Shown here one piece after another: positions 8,387 through 19,973 of a stretch of DNA of 64,000 bases. Each line of letters opens with the position of its first letter. Positions within the stretch are counted from its first letter, which is position 1. The notes below the pieces were generated by a model. That model ran no database searches. It was not told the origin of the DNA and saw only the letters and a list, made by a program, of their open reading frames with translations. The position numbers and the translations under genes were made by a program. This stretch comes from Sphingobium sp. SCG-1 (GTDB lineage Bacteria > Pseudomonadota > Alphaproteobacteria > Sphingomonadales > Sphingomonadaceae): NCBI RefSeq assembly GCF_002953135.1, contig NZ_CP026372.1, forward strand, positions 310,001 through 374,000, read 5' to 3'.

Positions 8387-9756
8387 ATGCTGCTTTCCTT
8401 CGTCCGCGCTTCGGCAATGCGGGCGCGCACCTGTCCGGGCGCCGTGCCGCCATAGCTGCGCCGGCTGGCGACCGACGCATCGACCGTCAGCACGCCATAC
8501 AGGCTTTCGTCGATCCGCGCATCGATCGCCTGCAAATCGGCAAGCGGCAGTTCCGCAAGCTGGACGCCGCGATCTTCGGCCAGCTTGACCGCGTGGCCAG
8601 TGATATGATGCGCCTCGCGGAACGGGACATTCGCTTCACGCACCAGCCAGTCTGCCAGATCGGTGGCGGTGGCGTACCCGCTCTCCGCCAACGCCCGCAT
8701 CCGCTCTGTCCGGAACGTCACTGTCTCGATCATGCCGGACATCGCCGCGATAGACAGACCCAGCAAGTCATGCGCCTCGAACACCGGCGGCTTGTCGTCT
8801 TGCATGTCCTTGGAATAGGCGAGCGGCAGGCCCTTCATCGTAATTGTGAGTGCCGTCATGCACCCGGCAATCCTTCCCGCGTGCCCGCGCACCAGTTCCG
8901 CAGCGTCAGGATTGCGCTTCTGCGGCATGATCGAACTGCCGGTCGAGTAGGCGTCCGGCAGTTTCACGAAACCGAAGGGCTGGCTTGCCCAGATGACGAA
9001 CTCCTCGGCGAGCCGCGACAGATGCAGGCTGCATTGCGTCGCCGCCATCAGATAATCGAGCGCGAAGTCGCGGTCGGACACGCTGTCGAGGCTGTTAGCC
9101 GTCGCACGGTCGAAGCCAAGCGCAGCGGCAGTTGCATGCCGGTCGATCGGGAAGCCCGTGCCCGCCAACGCCGCCGCACCAAGCGGACATTCGTTCATCC
9201 GCACCCGCGCATCGGCAAAGCGTGACCGATCCCGCCCGATCATCGCATGGTATGCCATCAGGTGATGCCCCAGCGTCACCGGCTGTGCCGATTGCAGATG
9301 GGTGAAGCCTGGCATTACTGTGTCGGCATGCTCCTCGGCCCGCAGCAGCAGCACTGCTTGCAAGGCGAAAAGCCCCGCCGCCACTTCGTCGATGGCATCG
9401 CGGACCCAAAGGCGGAAGTCCGTCGCCACCTGATCGTTGCGCGATCGGGCGGTGTGCAGCCGTCCCGCGACCGGCCCGATCAACTCTGCCAGCCGCGATT
9501 CCGTGACCATGTGGATGTCTTCGAGATCAAGATTCACCGGAACGCCATTGGCGGCATATTCCGCCGCAACCGCGTCCAGCCCGGCGCTGATCGCCGCCGC
9601 GTCTTCGCCCGAGACGATACCTTGCTGCCCTAGCATCGCCACATGGGCTTTCGACCCGGCGATGTCCTGCCGCCACAATCGCTTGTCGAAGGGGATGGAG
9701 GCGTTTATCTCGCGCATGACTGAAGCCGGGCCGGCGGCAAAACGCCCACCCCACAT
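8383..9756 (-). CDS. argH: argininosuccinate lyase
   Basis: Splits argininosuccinate into arginine and fumarate, the last step of arginine synthesis. The protein has 457 residues from the ATG at 9756 (MWGGRFAAGP), matching the usual WGGRF N terminus. The signature GSSIMPQKRNPD is intact, as are the TARSRNDQV and THLQSAQPVT blocks. An AAGGAAG sequence lies about 11 bases upstream, inside the first codons of the divergent tlpA-like gene. The open frame continues to 10047, but the extra residues are the shadow of that gene. The head-to-head gap is only 16 bases. Confidence 0.97.
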   Translation of the reverse strand: MWGGRFAAGPASVMREINASIPFDKRLWRQDIAGSKAHVAMLGQQGIVSGEDAAAISAGLDAVAAEYAANGVPVNLDLEDIHMVTESRLAELIGPVAGRLHTARSRNDQVATDFRLWVRDAIDEVAAGLFALQAVLLLRAEEHADTVMPGFTHLQSAQPVTLGHHLMAYHAMIGRDRSRFADARVRMNECPLGAAALAGTGFPIDRHATAAALGFDRATANSLDSVSDRDFALDYLMAATQCSLHLSRLAEEFVIWASQPFGFVKLPDAYSTGSSIMPQKRNPDAAELVRGHAGRIAGCMTALTITMKGLPLAYSKDMQDDKPPVFEAHDLLGLSIAAMSGMIETVTFRTERMRALAESGYATATDLADWLVREANVPFREAHHITGHAVKLAEDRGVQLAELPLADLQAIDARIDESLYGVLTVDASVASRRSYGGTAPGQVRARIAEARTKESSI

Positions 9757-9772
9757 GCTATTGGAGACTTCC

Positions 9773-10396
9773 TTGCGATCCGTAATGGCCTTGCTCCTGA
9801 TGACCGGCGTTCTCGGCGCTTGCGATAGGCAATCCCCGGCGTCCGGGCAAGCCGCTGCCGGTAATAGCGCCTCAACGAATAGGACTGCATCCGTGACGCC
9901 AGATGAAGTGCCGAGCAGCGGTGCGGCGGATGAGGACAAAGCCTTCAAGTTCACGCTCGACCGCAGCAAGGCGGGAACGCCCGCGCCGACCTTCACTTTT
10001 GCCGGGCCGGGAGGCGACGACGCAACGCTGCAGGATTTCGCGGGCAAGCCGCTGTTGGTGAACCTGTGGGCGACATGGTGTACGCCCTGCGTAGCCGAAA
10101 TGCCGACTCTGGATGCCGTCGCGGCAAGCTATGCGCGCAAGGGCCTACAGGTTCTGACGATATCGCAGGACAGCCAAGGGGCAGAACGCGTCGATCCCTT
10201 CTTCGCCAAACGCAAATTCAAGCATTTGAAAGCGTGGCTCGACCCAGAAAACCAGTTCGGCTTCCACTATGCGACAGGCTTATTGCCGACGAGCATCCTC
10301 TACAATGCGGAGGGCAAGGAGGTTGCGCGCGTCATCGGCGCGATGGACTGGCAGGGCGCGGAGGCGAAGAAACTGCTGGACGAGACCGTAGGCTAG
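9773..10396 (+). CDS. TlpA-like thiol-disulfide lipoprotein
   Basis: A 207-residue membrane-anchored thioredoxin-fold reductase, probably serving periplasmic disulfide reduction or cytochrome c maturation. The redox motif is WATWCTPC (Cys103, Cys106) and the cis-Pro strand is TGLLPTS. I prefer a TTG start at 9773, six bases after GGAG (9763-9766), which gives MRSVMALLLMTGVLGAC with a lipobox Cys at 17. ATG at 9785 would lose the positive residue of the signal, and ATG at 9755 would overlap the argH start codon. A low-complexity linker of about 50 residues separates anchor and fold. Confidence 0.85.
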   Translation: MRSVMALLLMTGVLGACDRQSPASGQAAAGNSASTNRTASVTPDEVPSSGAADEDKAFKFTLDRSKAGTPAPTFTFAGPGGDDATLQDFAGKPLLVNLWATWCTPCVAEMPTLDAVAASYARKGLQVLTISQDSQGAERVDPFFAKRKFKHLKAWLDPENQFGFHYATGLLPTSILYNAEGKEVARVIGAMDWQGAEAKKLLDETVG

Positions 10397-10611
10397 GTCA
10401 GGCCCTGAAAGCGCCACCCGTGCGCGAGCGGCAAGGCCGTCTCGCAAAAAGCGCATTGGGCCATGACGCGACCCACAAGCCAGTGGCTTTTCCCGCAACC
10501 GGGACAGGCATTCGCCATGTCGTCACGATAGAGCAGAGCCGACTTCGCGATCAGGGGCCGGTGAGGGGCGCTCGCCGCACGTCTTGAAAAAGATCCGCTC
10601 AACATATCCAT
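10393..10611 (-). CDS. small zinc-ribbon protein of unknown function
   Basis: A 72-residue protein with two CxxC knuckles, CPGC and CAFC, about 15 residues apart, which looks like a one-zinc ribbon. No further domain is visible and I cannot name the family. It is supported by a strong ribosome binding site, GGAGG six bases before the ATG at 10611. The codons sit in a spacer that would otherwise be empty. Its TAG shares two bases with the stop codon of the convergent tlpA-like gene. Confidence 0.65.
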   Translation of the reverse strand: MDMLSGSFSRRAASAPHRPLIAKSALLYRDDMANACPGCGKSHWLVGRVMAQCAFCETALPLAHGWRFQGLT

Positions 10612-10948
10612 AACGGGCCTCCCTGCGTGTATATCCAGGTGTTAACGTGCAGGGGGTGAATTGTTTCCTGTGCACGACCAGTTGTTTCATCATATGCATT
10701 ATGAGCCGCTATCCTGCGACCGCGACCACACATGTTATTAGCCGCCGATTAGCAGCGGGCCGTTGACTCGCGGCCTCTATGCGCTATGGCGCAGGCGCAC
10801 CGGGATTCACCCGCTTTGACCGCCGGTTGATGCATGGTGCGGCCAGGGTCGAGGGCGCCCTTCGCAAGACGCTCCGCCGATTTGGCCGTGCTGTCGTATC
10901 CTCCCCATCCGCGCGGCCGCAAGCTTTTGCGACGGAGACGCACGACCT
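10612..10948. other. divergent spacer upstream of acnA
   Basis: A 337-base region without a convincing gene, between the zinc-ribbon start and acnA. It is more AT-rich in its first half (10640-10740), as expected for promoters serving both directions. The best sigma-70-like pair for acnA is listed separately. I see no tRNA, riboswitch fold or long inverted repeat. Confidence 0.6.
10763..10790 (+). promoter_or_regulatory. possible sigma-70-type promoter for acnA
   Basis: TTGACT at 10763-10768, then 16 bases, then TATGGC at 10785-10790. This would leave an untranslated leader of roughly 150 bases before the acnA ATG. The -10 is a weak match and no experimental support exists. Confidence 0.25.
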
Positions 10949-13621
<2,673 letters not shown>

Positions 13622-13646
13622 GGTAAGCCGGAATTAGAGACAAAAG

Positions 13647-13677
13647 GCCCTCATTCTTCGGGATGGGGGCTTTTTTT
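13647..13677 (+). terminator. intrinsic terminator of acnA
   Basis: A 10-bp G:C-rich stem (GCCCTCATTC / GGATGGGGGC, two G:T pairs) closed by a C(TTCG)G tetraloop is followed by seven T residues at 13671-13677. Four A residues precede the stem. It starts 25 bases after the acnA stop codon. Confidence 0.92.
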
Positions 13678-13755
13678 GTGCCCTGCAAAGGCGGCTTGCC
13701 CGGCGCAAAGATTTTACCAATCGACAAGGGCCGGTGCATTTCCCTAATCGAAGGG

Positions 13756-14460
13756 GTGAGCAAGACAGCCCTGATCGTAAGACATGTCCCCCGCGAAGGT
13801 GCGGCCGGATTCCTCGCGCCAATAGAAGCCGCAGGATTCCGGATTGAGCGCATCGACGTCGCCGACCCGGCTTTCGAGGCTGTCGATCTCTGCGCACCCG
13901 ACCTTCTCATCATGATGGGCGGCCCGATGGGCGTGTATGAAGCGGACATCCACCCCTGGATTCCGCTTCAGATAGAGAAGCTGGCTGCGCGGCTGGAGAA
14001 GGACAGGCCCACATTGGGCGTATGCCTCGGCAGCCAGATGATCGCCGCTGCCTTGGGTGCGCGGGTCTATGCCGGACCGACGTTCGAATTGGGATTTGCG
14101 CCAGTGGAGATACTCCGGGCGGGCTTGGATTCTCCGCTGCGCCATCTTGCCGAAGTGCCTGTGCTCCATTGGCACAGCGATACGTTCGACCTGCCTGCTA
14201 GTGTCGAGCTACTGGCATCCACGGCGCATTATCAGCATCAGGCGTTCCGGCGCGGCCCCAATGTGCTGGCGTTACAATTCCACGCCGAGATGGGCGAAGA
14301 CCCCCGCTTCGAGGATTGGCTGACGCATTTCTGGGCCGACCTCGACATCGCGACCCAATGTCCGAACATGTTGCGGAAGGATCATGACGCCCACGGCCCC
14401 GGCGCAGTCGCCGCTGGCCGTGCGATGATTGGCGAATGGCTGGCGGGCTTGCGTCCGTAA
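13756..14460 (+). CDS. class I glutamine amidotransferase-like protein
   Basis: A 234-residue stand-alone GATase1 protein of the GuaA-N/YfeJ type. The nucleophile Cys lies in GVCLGSQMIA, the catalytic His in LQFHAEM with the Glu two residues on, and the oxyanion region is MMGGPMGVYE. In this family the domain releases ammonia from glutamine or cleaves gamma-glutamyl bonds; no synthetase domain is attached, so the acceptor is unknown. The in-frame ATG at 13663 lies inside the acnA terminator, so I use GTG 13756, which places the first beta strand (TALIVRHV) at the N terminus. The ribosome binding site there is poor, so the start is uncertain. Confidence 0.82.
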   Translation: MSKTALIVRHVPREGAAGFLAPIEAAGFRIERIDVADPAFEAVDLCAPDLLIMMGGPMGVYEADIHPWIPLQIEKLAARLEKDRPTLGVCLGSQMIAAALGARVYAGPTFELGFAPVEILRAGLDSPLRHLAEVPVLHWHSDTFDLPASVELLASTAHYQHQAFRRGPNVLALQFHAEMGEDPRFEDWLTHFWADLDIATQCPNMLRKDHDAHGPGAVAAGRAMIGEWLAGLRP

Positions 14461-14503
14461 TCGGCGGCTAGCCGAAGCTTCCGCAAGGACGCCGTCAAGC
14501 AGC

Positions 14504-16594
14504 CTAGAGGTTCGGCTGCGTCGCTCCGGGCCGTTCCCTTGGCTGGCGTTCGCGGCCCAGAACATTATCGATCCAGTTCTGATCCATCTTCGGCGGGGCG
14601 ACCACCTCTTGACCACCGTCGTCAACCGCAGGCGGCGGGTCCGATTCTTCTGAGGGTTCGGAGCTGCCATGGTCTATGGGCATGCCGTTCTCATCGACAT
14701 ACATGCCGTTGTCAGGCTTACCGAAATAGGATTCCTCGTCCGGCTCAAGTTGCCATTCGGGCAAGGTGACTTGTGTATCGAAGGGTTCGACAGGGCGTTT
14801 CGCGACCGCGACTCTCATATATTGCGCAAAGGCCTGTGCGGGTGCACGTCCACCTTGCAAGCCGCCAACGGCGCGGGCGTTGTCCCGGCCCATCCACACG
14901 CCGGTGGTGATGCCGCTGGAAAAGCCCATGAACCAGCCGTCCTTGTTGCTGTTGGTCGTACCAGTCTTGCCAGCGACGGGGCGACCGATCTGCGCGGCCT
15001 TGCCGGTGCCGGTGTTGACGGCCGTCTGCAACAAGTCGGTGATACCCGCTGCAACCCATGGCGCAACCAGCGCGCGGCTGGTGTCGTCCTCATGTTGGTA
15101 GAGCATCCGGCCATCGGCAGTCGTCACCTTGACGATGCCATAAGGCGTGACCGCAATGCCTTTGCGCGACACGGAGGCGAATGCGCGCGTCAAGTCGATC
15201 AGGCGCACGTCCGAGGTGCCTAGCACCATCGAGGGGTGGGTGTTGACCGGGGTCGTAATGCCGAAGCGGCGGGCCATGTCGGCGATAGTCGGGAAGCCGA
15301 CTTCCATGCCAAGCTTCGCCGCAACGGTGTTGATCGAATAGGCGAAGGCCGTCCGAACGTCCATATCGCCCGAATAACGACCCGAGCTATTGCGTGGTTG
15401 CCAGCCATCAATGTCGACCGGCTCATCCTTAACGGCGGTGTCGGGCGTATATCCCGCTTCCAGCGCGGCCATGTAGACGAACAGCTTGAACGCGGAACCG
15501 GGCTGACGGACGGCCTGCGTCGCGCGGTTATAGTTGGACGTCACATAGTCGTTGCCGCCCACCATCGCGCGCACGGCCCCGTCGCGGTCGAGCGACACGA
15601 GGGCGCCCTGCGTGCCGGAGGGCGTATTGGTCTTGATCGCGGCGGTGGCGGCGCGCTGCATGTTGAGGTCGATCGTGGTCCACACTTCCAACGGCTCGTT
15701 CGGCTCGTCGACCAGCGTATCGAGTTGCGGCAACGCCCAGTCGGTGAAGTAGCGCACGCTGTTCTGCGGCGGTTCGGGCGAAAGCTTGACACCCGCTAAA
15801 TCGGCATCGGCGCGCTCCACCGCAGTGATCGCGCCATTGTCGCGCATCACGTCAAGCACCACGCCCGCGCGGCCGATAGCAGCCTCGGCGTCGGCGGTAG
15901 GGGAGTAGCTGGAAGGCGCTTTCACGAGGCCAGCGATGATTGCGGCTTCGGGCAGACTAAGCTGCGCCGCAGAGTGGCCGAAGAACTTGCGGCTGGCGGC
16001 GTCCACGCCATAAGCGCCGCCGCCGAAATACACCTTGTTGAGATATAGCTCCAAAATCTGCCGCTTGGAGAATTTGCGCTCCAGCGCCATCGCCAGGATC
16101 ATCTCGCGGACCTTGCGGCCCCAAGTGTAGCTGTTGTTGAGGAAGATGTTGCGCGTCACTTGTTGGGTGATGGTGGACGCGCCCTGCATACGGCGGCCGG
16201 TTCCGCGATTCTCGACCGCGAGCCATGCGGCACGGGCGAGGCCGATCGGATCGACGCCGGGATGATGATAGAAGCGCTTGTCCTCTACCGAGACCATCGC
16301 GTTCACCATCACGTCGGGAATCTGATCGAAGGAGAGCCAGCGTCCGAAACTGGGGCCGAGCGACACTATCACGCTGCCATCGGCGGCATGGACGCGGATC
16401 ATCTGCCCATTGGGAGAGGATTTCAGCGCCTCGTAATTGGGGAGCGACTGCATCGCCACGACGACCGCGACCGCAAGTGCGATCAGGCCCGCGAGCAGCG
16501 ATAGCCCGCCGATCTTCAGGCCGCGGATCAACCACAGCTTCACGCTAGCCGAAGCTCCACCCGATACTGCCTTCTTGCTGCCCGCTCGTGCCAT
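14504..16594 (-). CDS. bifunctional class A penicillin-binding protein (PBP1 type)
   Basis: A 696-residue inner-membrane enzyme that polymerises glycan strands and cross-links peptides in peptidoglycan. One transmembrane helix spans about residues 25-48. The GT51 glycosyltransferase follows with catalytic Glu104 (VEDKRFYHHPG) and GASTITQQVTRN. The transpeptidase has the SxxK motif at Ser367 (GSAFK), SIN at 420-422 and KTGTTN from 543. The C-terminal 90 residues are acidic and Pro-rich, with no recognised domain. It is smaller than E. coli PBP1a and lacks an evident OB insert, as many alphaproteobacterial versions do. It is convergent with the amidotransferase gene. Confidence 0.95.
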   Translation of the reverse strand: MARAGSKKAVSGGASASVKLWLIRGLKIGGLSLLAGLIALAVAVVVAMQSLPNYEALKSSPNGQMIRVHAADGSVIVSLGPSFGRWLSFDQIPDVMVNAMVSVEDKRFYHHPGVDPIGLARAAWLAVENRGTGRRMQGASTITQQVTRNIFLNNSYTWGRKVREMILAMALERKFSKRQILELYLNKVYFGGGAYGVDAASRKFFGHSAAQLSLPEAAIIAGLVKAPSSYSPTADAEAAIGRAGVVLDVMRDNGAITAVERADADLAGVKLSPEPPQNSVRYFTDWALPQLDTLVDEPNEPLEVWTTIDLNMQRAATAAIKTNTPSGTQGALVSLDRDGAVRAMVGGNDYVTSNYNRATQAVRQPGSAFKLFVYMAALEAGYTPDTAVKDEPVDIDGWQPRNSSGRYSGDMDVRTAFAYSINTVAAKLGMEVGFPTIADMARRFGITTPVNTHPSMVLGTSDVRLIDLTRAFASVSRKGIAVTPYGIVKVTTADGRMLYQHEDDTSRALVAPWVAAGITDLLQTAVNTGTGKAAQIGRPVAGKTGTTNSNKDGWFMGFSSGITTGVWMGRDNARAVGGLQGGRAPAQAFAQYMRVAVAKRPVEPFDTQVTLPEWQLEPDEESYFGKPDNGMYVDENGMPIDHGSSEPSEESDPPPAVDDGGQEVVAPPKMDQNWIDNVLGRERQPRERPGATQPNL

Positions 16595-16663
16595 CTGTTC
16601 GCCGGATACGCGTTAACCCTGTCCGCTACAAGCGGATGACGGCTTTATGGCGGCTGAACGTAT

Positions 16664-17068
16664 TTATTCGGCTTCCTCGCGTGGCTTGAAGTCCAGCGAG
16701 GCGCTGTTCATGCAATAGCGCAGGCCGTTTTCACCGGGGCCATCAGGGAAGACGTGGCCAAGATGCCCATCACACTTGGCGCAGCGCACTTCGACACGCC
16801 GCATGCCATGGCTGCTGTCGACGACTTCCTGGACCACTTCGGCGTCGACCGGGGCGGTGAAACTGGGCCAGCCGGAACCGCTGTCATATTTCTCGCCTGC
16901 GTCGAACAGTTCCGTACCGCAGCCTGCACAATAATAGACGCCGTCACTCTTGTTCGCGTTGAGTTCGCCGGTGAAGGCCCGCTCGGTGCCCGCTTCGCGC
17001 AACACATGATAGCGTTCAGGGGAGAGGCGCTGGCGCCATTCGGCGTCGGTGAGATGCAGTTTTTCCAT
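16664..17068 (-). CDS. msrB: peptide-methionine (R)-S-oxide reductase
   Basis: Repairs methionine-R-sulfoxide in oxidised proteins. The 134-residue protein has the zinc-binding pairs Cys47/Cys50 (CAGC) and Cys96/Cys99 (CAKC). The catalytic Cys119 lies in RYCMNSASL, after the GHLGHVFPDGP loop. There is no signal peptide, so it acts in the cytoplasm. A longer overlapping frame on the same strand (16708-18039) is a high-GC shadow. The gene ends 69 bases before the penicillin-binding protein gene on the same strand. Confidence 0.96.
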   Translation of the reverse strand: MEKLHLTDAEWRQRLSPERYHVLREAGTERAFTGELNANKSDGVYYCAGCGTELFDAGEKYDSGSGWPSFTAPVDAEVVQEVVDSSHGMRRVEVRCAKCDGHLGHVFPDGPGENGLRYCMNSASLDFKPREEAE

Positions 17069-17099
17069 ACAATGAATATGGGACAGCCATGTGACGCGA

Positions 17100-18182
17100 T
17101 CAAGTCACGCGAGTGAGGCGTGCGACGAGATTGGCAGCGCCGGGGAGGGCAGTGAGCGCCTTCGCCAGCGCCGGACGATGGCCAAGGGTCTTGACGAAGC
17201 CTGCCAGCGCAAGCGGCTGCGCCACCCGCCGGGCAAAGGTCTGTTGGTGCAGGCTCGCGCCGTCGGGGCCGTGTTTCAACCAGTGCTCGACTGCGCTCTG
17301 TGCGCTGGCCAGGGCTATGCCGATACCCTCCCCGGCGACGGAGGGGATCACGGCCGCCTGATCGCCCAGACGGAACAGGCCGGTGCGTGTGTCCCTTGCG
17401 CGCCAGCCATAGGGCACATTGCCGATCGCGTCGATCTGCGGCTTGGCGGGCATGTCGGCAAGGCGATCGGCAAGGGCGGGCATTTCGTCGGCGAGCCGGG
17501 CGAATAAGGCTGCGGGATCGCCGCCAACGTCGGTGAGGCGGCTTTTGCGCACGGCCATGCAGGCGTTGACGCTGCCATCTTCCTGACAGACTAGGCCGAG
17601 ATAGCCGCGTTCGAACAGATGCAGTTCGATGCGCCCGCCCACGAGCCGGGTCAGTGCGGGCGTGGGGACAAGGCGAAGGCGCAGGCCAAGTTCCGGATCG
17701 TCGCCGGTCCCGCCGCGAGGGGGCGCTACGCCGCGCAGGTCCGATTTGCCGGTGGCGAGGAACAGGCTCTGCCAAGGGATTGTCTCGCCATTGTGCAGCG
17801 TGGCGTCGAATTCTCCAAGCGCGCGAACCGTTATGCCACGTTCGACTGTCACGCCATCGGCTTCGGCACGGGCGAGCAGTGCGGAGTCCAGGCAGCGGCG
17901 CGAGATGCCCATGGCGGGCGCGGGGAGGCGGGCAATATGCTCGTTGCCTCCGACATAGAGTGCCATGTCGGTGACGGTGTGACCGCCCAATATTGCTCGG
18001 TCGACGCCCAGCGCGGCGATGCGCGCTAACGTCCGCCAACTGAGGAAACCGCCGCAGATGGCGTCGCCCGGAGCCTCGAGACGTTCGATCAGGCGAGGCT
18101 CAATCCCGGCCTTGGCCAGCGCAATGCCTGCGGCTGCGCCTGCCGGACCGCCGCCGAGGATCAGCGGCGCATCATGCGTCAC
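17100..18182 (-). CDS. FAD-dependent oxidoreductase of a type III PKS operon
   Basis: A 360-residue flavoprotein of the geranylgeranyl-reductase/PHBH-like superfamily. The N-terminal dinucleotide fold is LILGGGPAGAAAG, then ICGGFLSWRTL. The second FAD motif is around RLGDQAAVIPSVAGEGIGIAL, containing the conserved Asp. It starts with GTG at 18182, sharing GTGA with the stop of the methyltransferase gene. In the Streptomyces srs operon a flavoprotein hydroxylase follows a type III PKS and a methyltransferase and converts the phenolic product to a quinone. A similar hydroxylation or desaturation is my inference here. It is the last gene of the three. Confidence 0.82.
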   Translation of the reverse strand: MTHDAPLILGGGPAGAAAGIALAKAGIEPRLIERLEAPGDAICGGFLSWRTLARIAALGVDRAILGGHTVTDMALYVGGNEHIARLPAPAMGISRRCLDSALLARAEADGVTVERGITVRALGEFDATLHNGETIPWQSLFLATGKSDLRGVAPPRGGTGDDPELGLRLRLVPTPALTRLVGGRIELHLFERGYLGLVCQEDGSVNACMAVRKSRLTDVGGDPAALFARLADEMPALADRLADMPAKPQIDAIGNVPYGWRARDTRTGLFRLGDQAAVIPSVAGEGIGIALASAQSAVEHWLKHGPDGASLHQQTFARRVAQPLALAGFVKTLGHRPALAKALTALPGAANLVARLTRVT

Positions 18183-18871
18183 TTGTGCCGCTCTACACAG
18201 AGCCGGAAGGGGAAGACTCGCTTTACCTGCGCCACGCCGCTCAGATGCGTCGCGGCAAGCATCGCCTCCCATTCGGCGGGGCGGAAGCTGCGCGCGATCG
18301 ACAGTTGCCCGTCCTCCCGCACGATCCGATGCACGCCTAGCAAGCGCGCGAGCAAGGGAAAGCCGCGATAGGCGAAACCATGGCGGTGCAAATCATTCAC
18401 GAACCAGCCGCGCGCGCTCACCTGTTCCATAAAAGTCAAGAAGTCGAGGCGCTGACGGTCACTCATATGGTGGGTGACAAAATTGGAGACGACGAAATCC
18501 CATGGCTCGCCCGCCAAGTCCGCATAGTCGCCGGTCCGATAGCGGATGTTCGCGCCGGGAATATGCCGCGCCTCTGCCACCGCTTCGCTACGGGGGTTGA
18601 GGTCCACGCCCACCAGTTCACAGGCGATGCCGCGCTTTTGCGCCCACTTCCAGATCGCGCGCAACATGCCGCCGTCTCCATAGCCCACGTCCAGCAGGCG
18701 GAAGGTCTTGGCGTTTGAGCGCTTCAGGAAAGCTAAGGTGGATCGAGGGGTGAGCGTTGCGATGTTGACGCGCGCGAGCCCTCTCAGGACGTCCGCATAC
18801 ACCGCTGGCGAAAGCGTCTCGGCATCCATCTGCTCCTCTTCTTCGGCGCGGATGGACAGGTCGCGAGTCAC
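18179..18871 (-). CDS. class I SAM-dependent methyltransferase of a type III PKS operon
   Basis: A 230-residue methyltransferase. The SAM-binding motif I is LLDVGYGDGGMLR, with the acidic end of strand 2 in LVGVDLNPRS and motif IV around WDFVVSNFVTHH. Its ATG at 18871 overlaps the polyketide synthase stop (ATGA), and its own stop overlaps the oxidoreductase GTG, so the three proteins are made together. The likely substrate is the phenolic polyketide, methylated on O or C. It is not the membrane-bound ICMT type found in some alkylresorcinol clusters. Confidence 0.82.
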   Translation of the reverse strand: MTRDLSIRAEEEEQMDAETLSPAVYADVLRGLARVNIATLTPRSTLAFLKRSNAKTFRLLDVGYGDGGMLRAIWKWAQKRGIACELVGVDLNPRSEAVAEARHIPGANIRYRTGDYADLAGEPWDFVVSNFVTHHMSDRQRLDFLTFMEQVSARGWFVNDLHRHGFAYRGFPLLARLLGVHRIVREDGQLSIARSFRPAEWEAMLAATHLSGVAQVKRVFPFRLCVERHK

Positions 18872-19914
18872 TCGCTGGCGCCGGTGAAAAGAAAACCTTC
18901 GGCGGCAAGGCCCGGTCCGAAGGCAATGGCGAGACCCTGTTTCGGCGCCGGTTCGGCAAGAATGCGGGCGAGGACGAACATCAGCGTGGCCGAGGACATA
19001 TTACCGAACGCGTCCAATATGGCGCGGCTGTTGTCCAGCGCCGTACCGGGCAAGCGCAGCGCGTTGGCAACGGCGTCCAGGATCGAGCGCCCCCCGGCGT
19101 GGACGGCCCAGCTATCGACGGCGTGCGGATCGACCGGCAGCATGGCGGGATCGGCGAGCGCCGCGCCGATGGCGGCAGGCACTTCGCCCGACAGGTGCAT
19201 CGCAAAGCCATGGTCGCCCATGTCCCAGCGAATGAGGTTGCCGCTATCTGGCACATTGCACGAGAATGGCTGTCCCATTGCGAGTCCTTGCGCGTCAGAC
19301 GTCACCAGAGCCGCCGCCGCGCCGTCGCCAAATTGCAGCATCGCGAGCAGTGATTCAAGGCTGGCGTCCGCCTGCAAATGCAAGGTGCTGAGTTCGACGC
19401 AAACGACGAGCACGCGGGCGGCTGGCTCCGAACGGACGATGTGGCGCGCGGATCGCAGCGCCGCGACCGCTGCATAGCATCCCATATACCCGACCAGCAG
19501 CCGCTCGACGGAGGAAGACAGACCGATGCGCTGCGCCAGCAATTGGTCGACGCCGGGTGCGACGAAGCCGGTGCAGCTTGCCACCACCAGATGTGTGATG
19601 CCTTCTACCCGGACTTTGGTTCGTAAATCCTCGACCGCCTGTGCGGCAAGAATTGGCGCGGCATCTCCGTAGATCGCCATGCGCTGCGCTGTGGTCGGCC
19701 ACGCGTCGGCGTAGAAGCCCCCCGTAGCGACCGGCGATCCGCCGATCTTCGGCAGTACGGACCAGCGGTGGCTGATTCCACTGCGTTGCGCCATGCGGTC
19801 GAACAGCTTTGCTTCGCGCGGATCGTTCAATTGCGCGCGCGCCCAGCCGATGAAGGCGTGGTGGATATCCTGATCGGGAACGGCGGTGCCGATGGCGGTG
19901 ATATGAGCAGTCAC
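18868..19914 (-). CDS. type III polyketide synthase (chalcone/stilbene synthase family)
   Basis: A homodimeric ketosynthase that extends an acyl-CoA starter with malonyl-CoA and cyclises it to a pyrone, resorcinol or phloroglucinol type product. With the GTG start at 19914 it has 348 residues and the triad Cys114 (VVASCTGF), His272 (WAVHAGG) and Asn305 (FGNMSSATL). Asn in GNMSS and VELSTLHLQ are typical of bacterial members. A TTG at 19959 could add 15 residues. I prefer 19914 because HITAIGTAVP is the usual N terminus and the promoter candidate just upstream leaves almost no leader for 19959. Starter and product cannot be read from sequence. Confidence 0.93.
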   Translation of the reverse strand: MTAHITAIGTAVPDQDIHHAFIGWARAQLNDPREAKLFDRMAQRSGISHRWSVLPKIGGSPVATGGFYADAWPTTAQRMAIYGDAAPILAAQAVEDLRTKVRVEGITHLVVASCTGFVAPGVDQLLAQRIGLSSSVERLLVGYMGCYAAVAALRSARHIVRSEPAARVLVVCVELSTLHLQADASLESLLAMLQFGDGAAAALVTSDAQGLAMGQPFSCNVPDSGNLIRWDMGDHGFAMHLSGEVPAAIGAALADPAMLPVDPHAVDSWAVHAGGRSILDAVANALRLPGTALDNSRAILDAFGNMSSATLMFVLARILAEPAPKQGLAIAFGPGLAAEGFLFTGASE

Positions 19915-19973
19915 GAAATCGGCGACACCTTTGGTGATGTAATCGCGAGGATACGCCAATCACCTAATGTATC

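Noticed and set aside
14465..14474. Palindrome CGGCTAGCCG in the convergent spacer after the amidotransferase gene
   Set aside because: A 10-base palindrome without loop or T-run is too short for a terminator and is expected by chance in GC-rich DNA.
16708..18039. A 443-codon open frame overlapping msrB and the FAD oxidoreductase on the same strand
   Set aside because: Its product is Arg/Ser/Pro-rich low-complexity sequence and it covers two well-recognised genes in another frame; it is a high-GC shadow.
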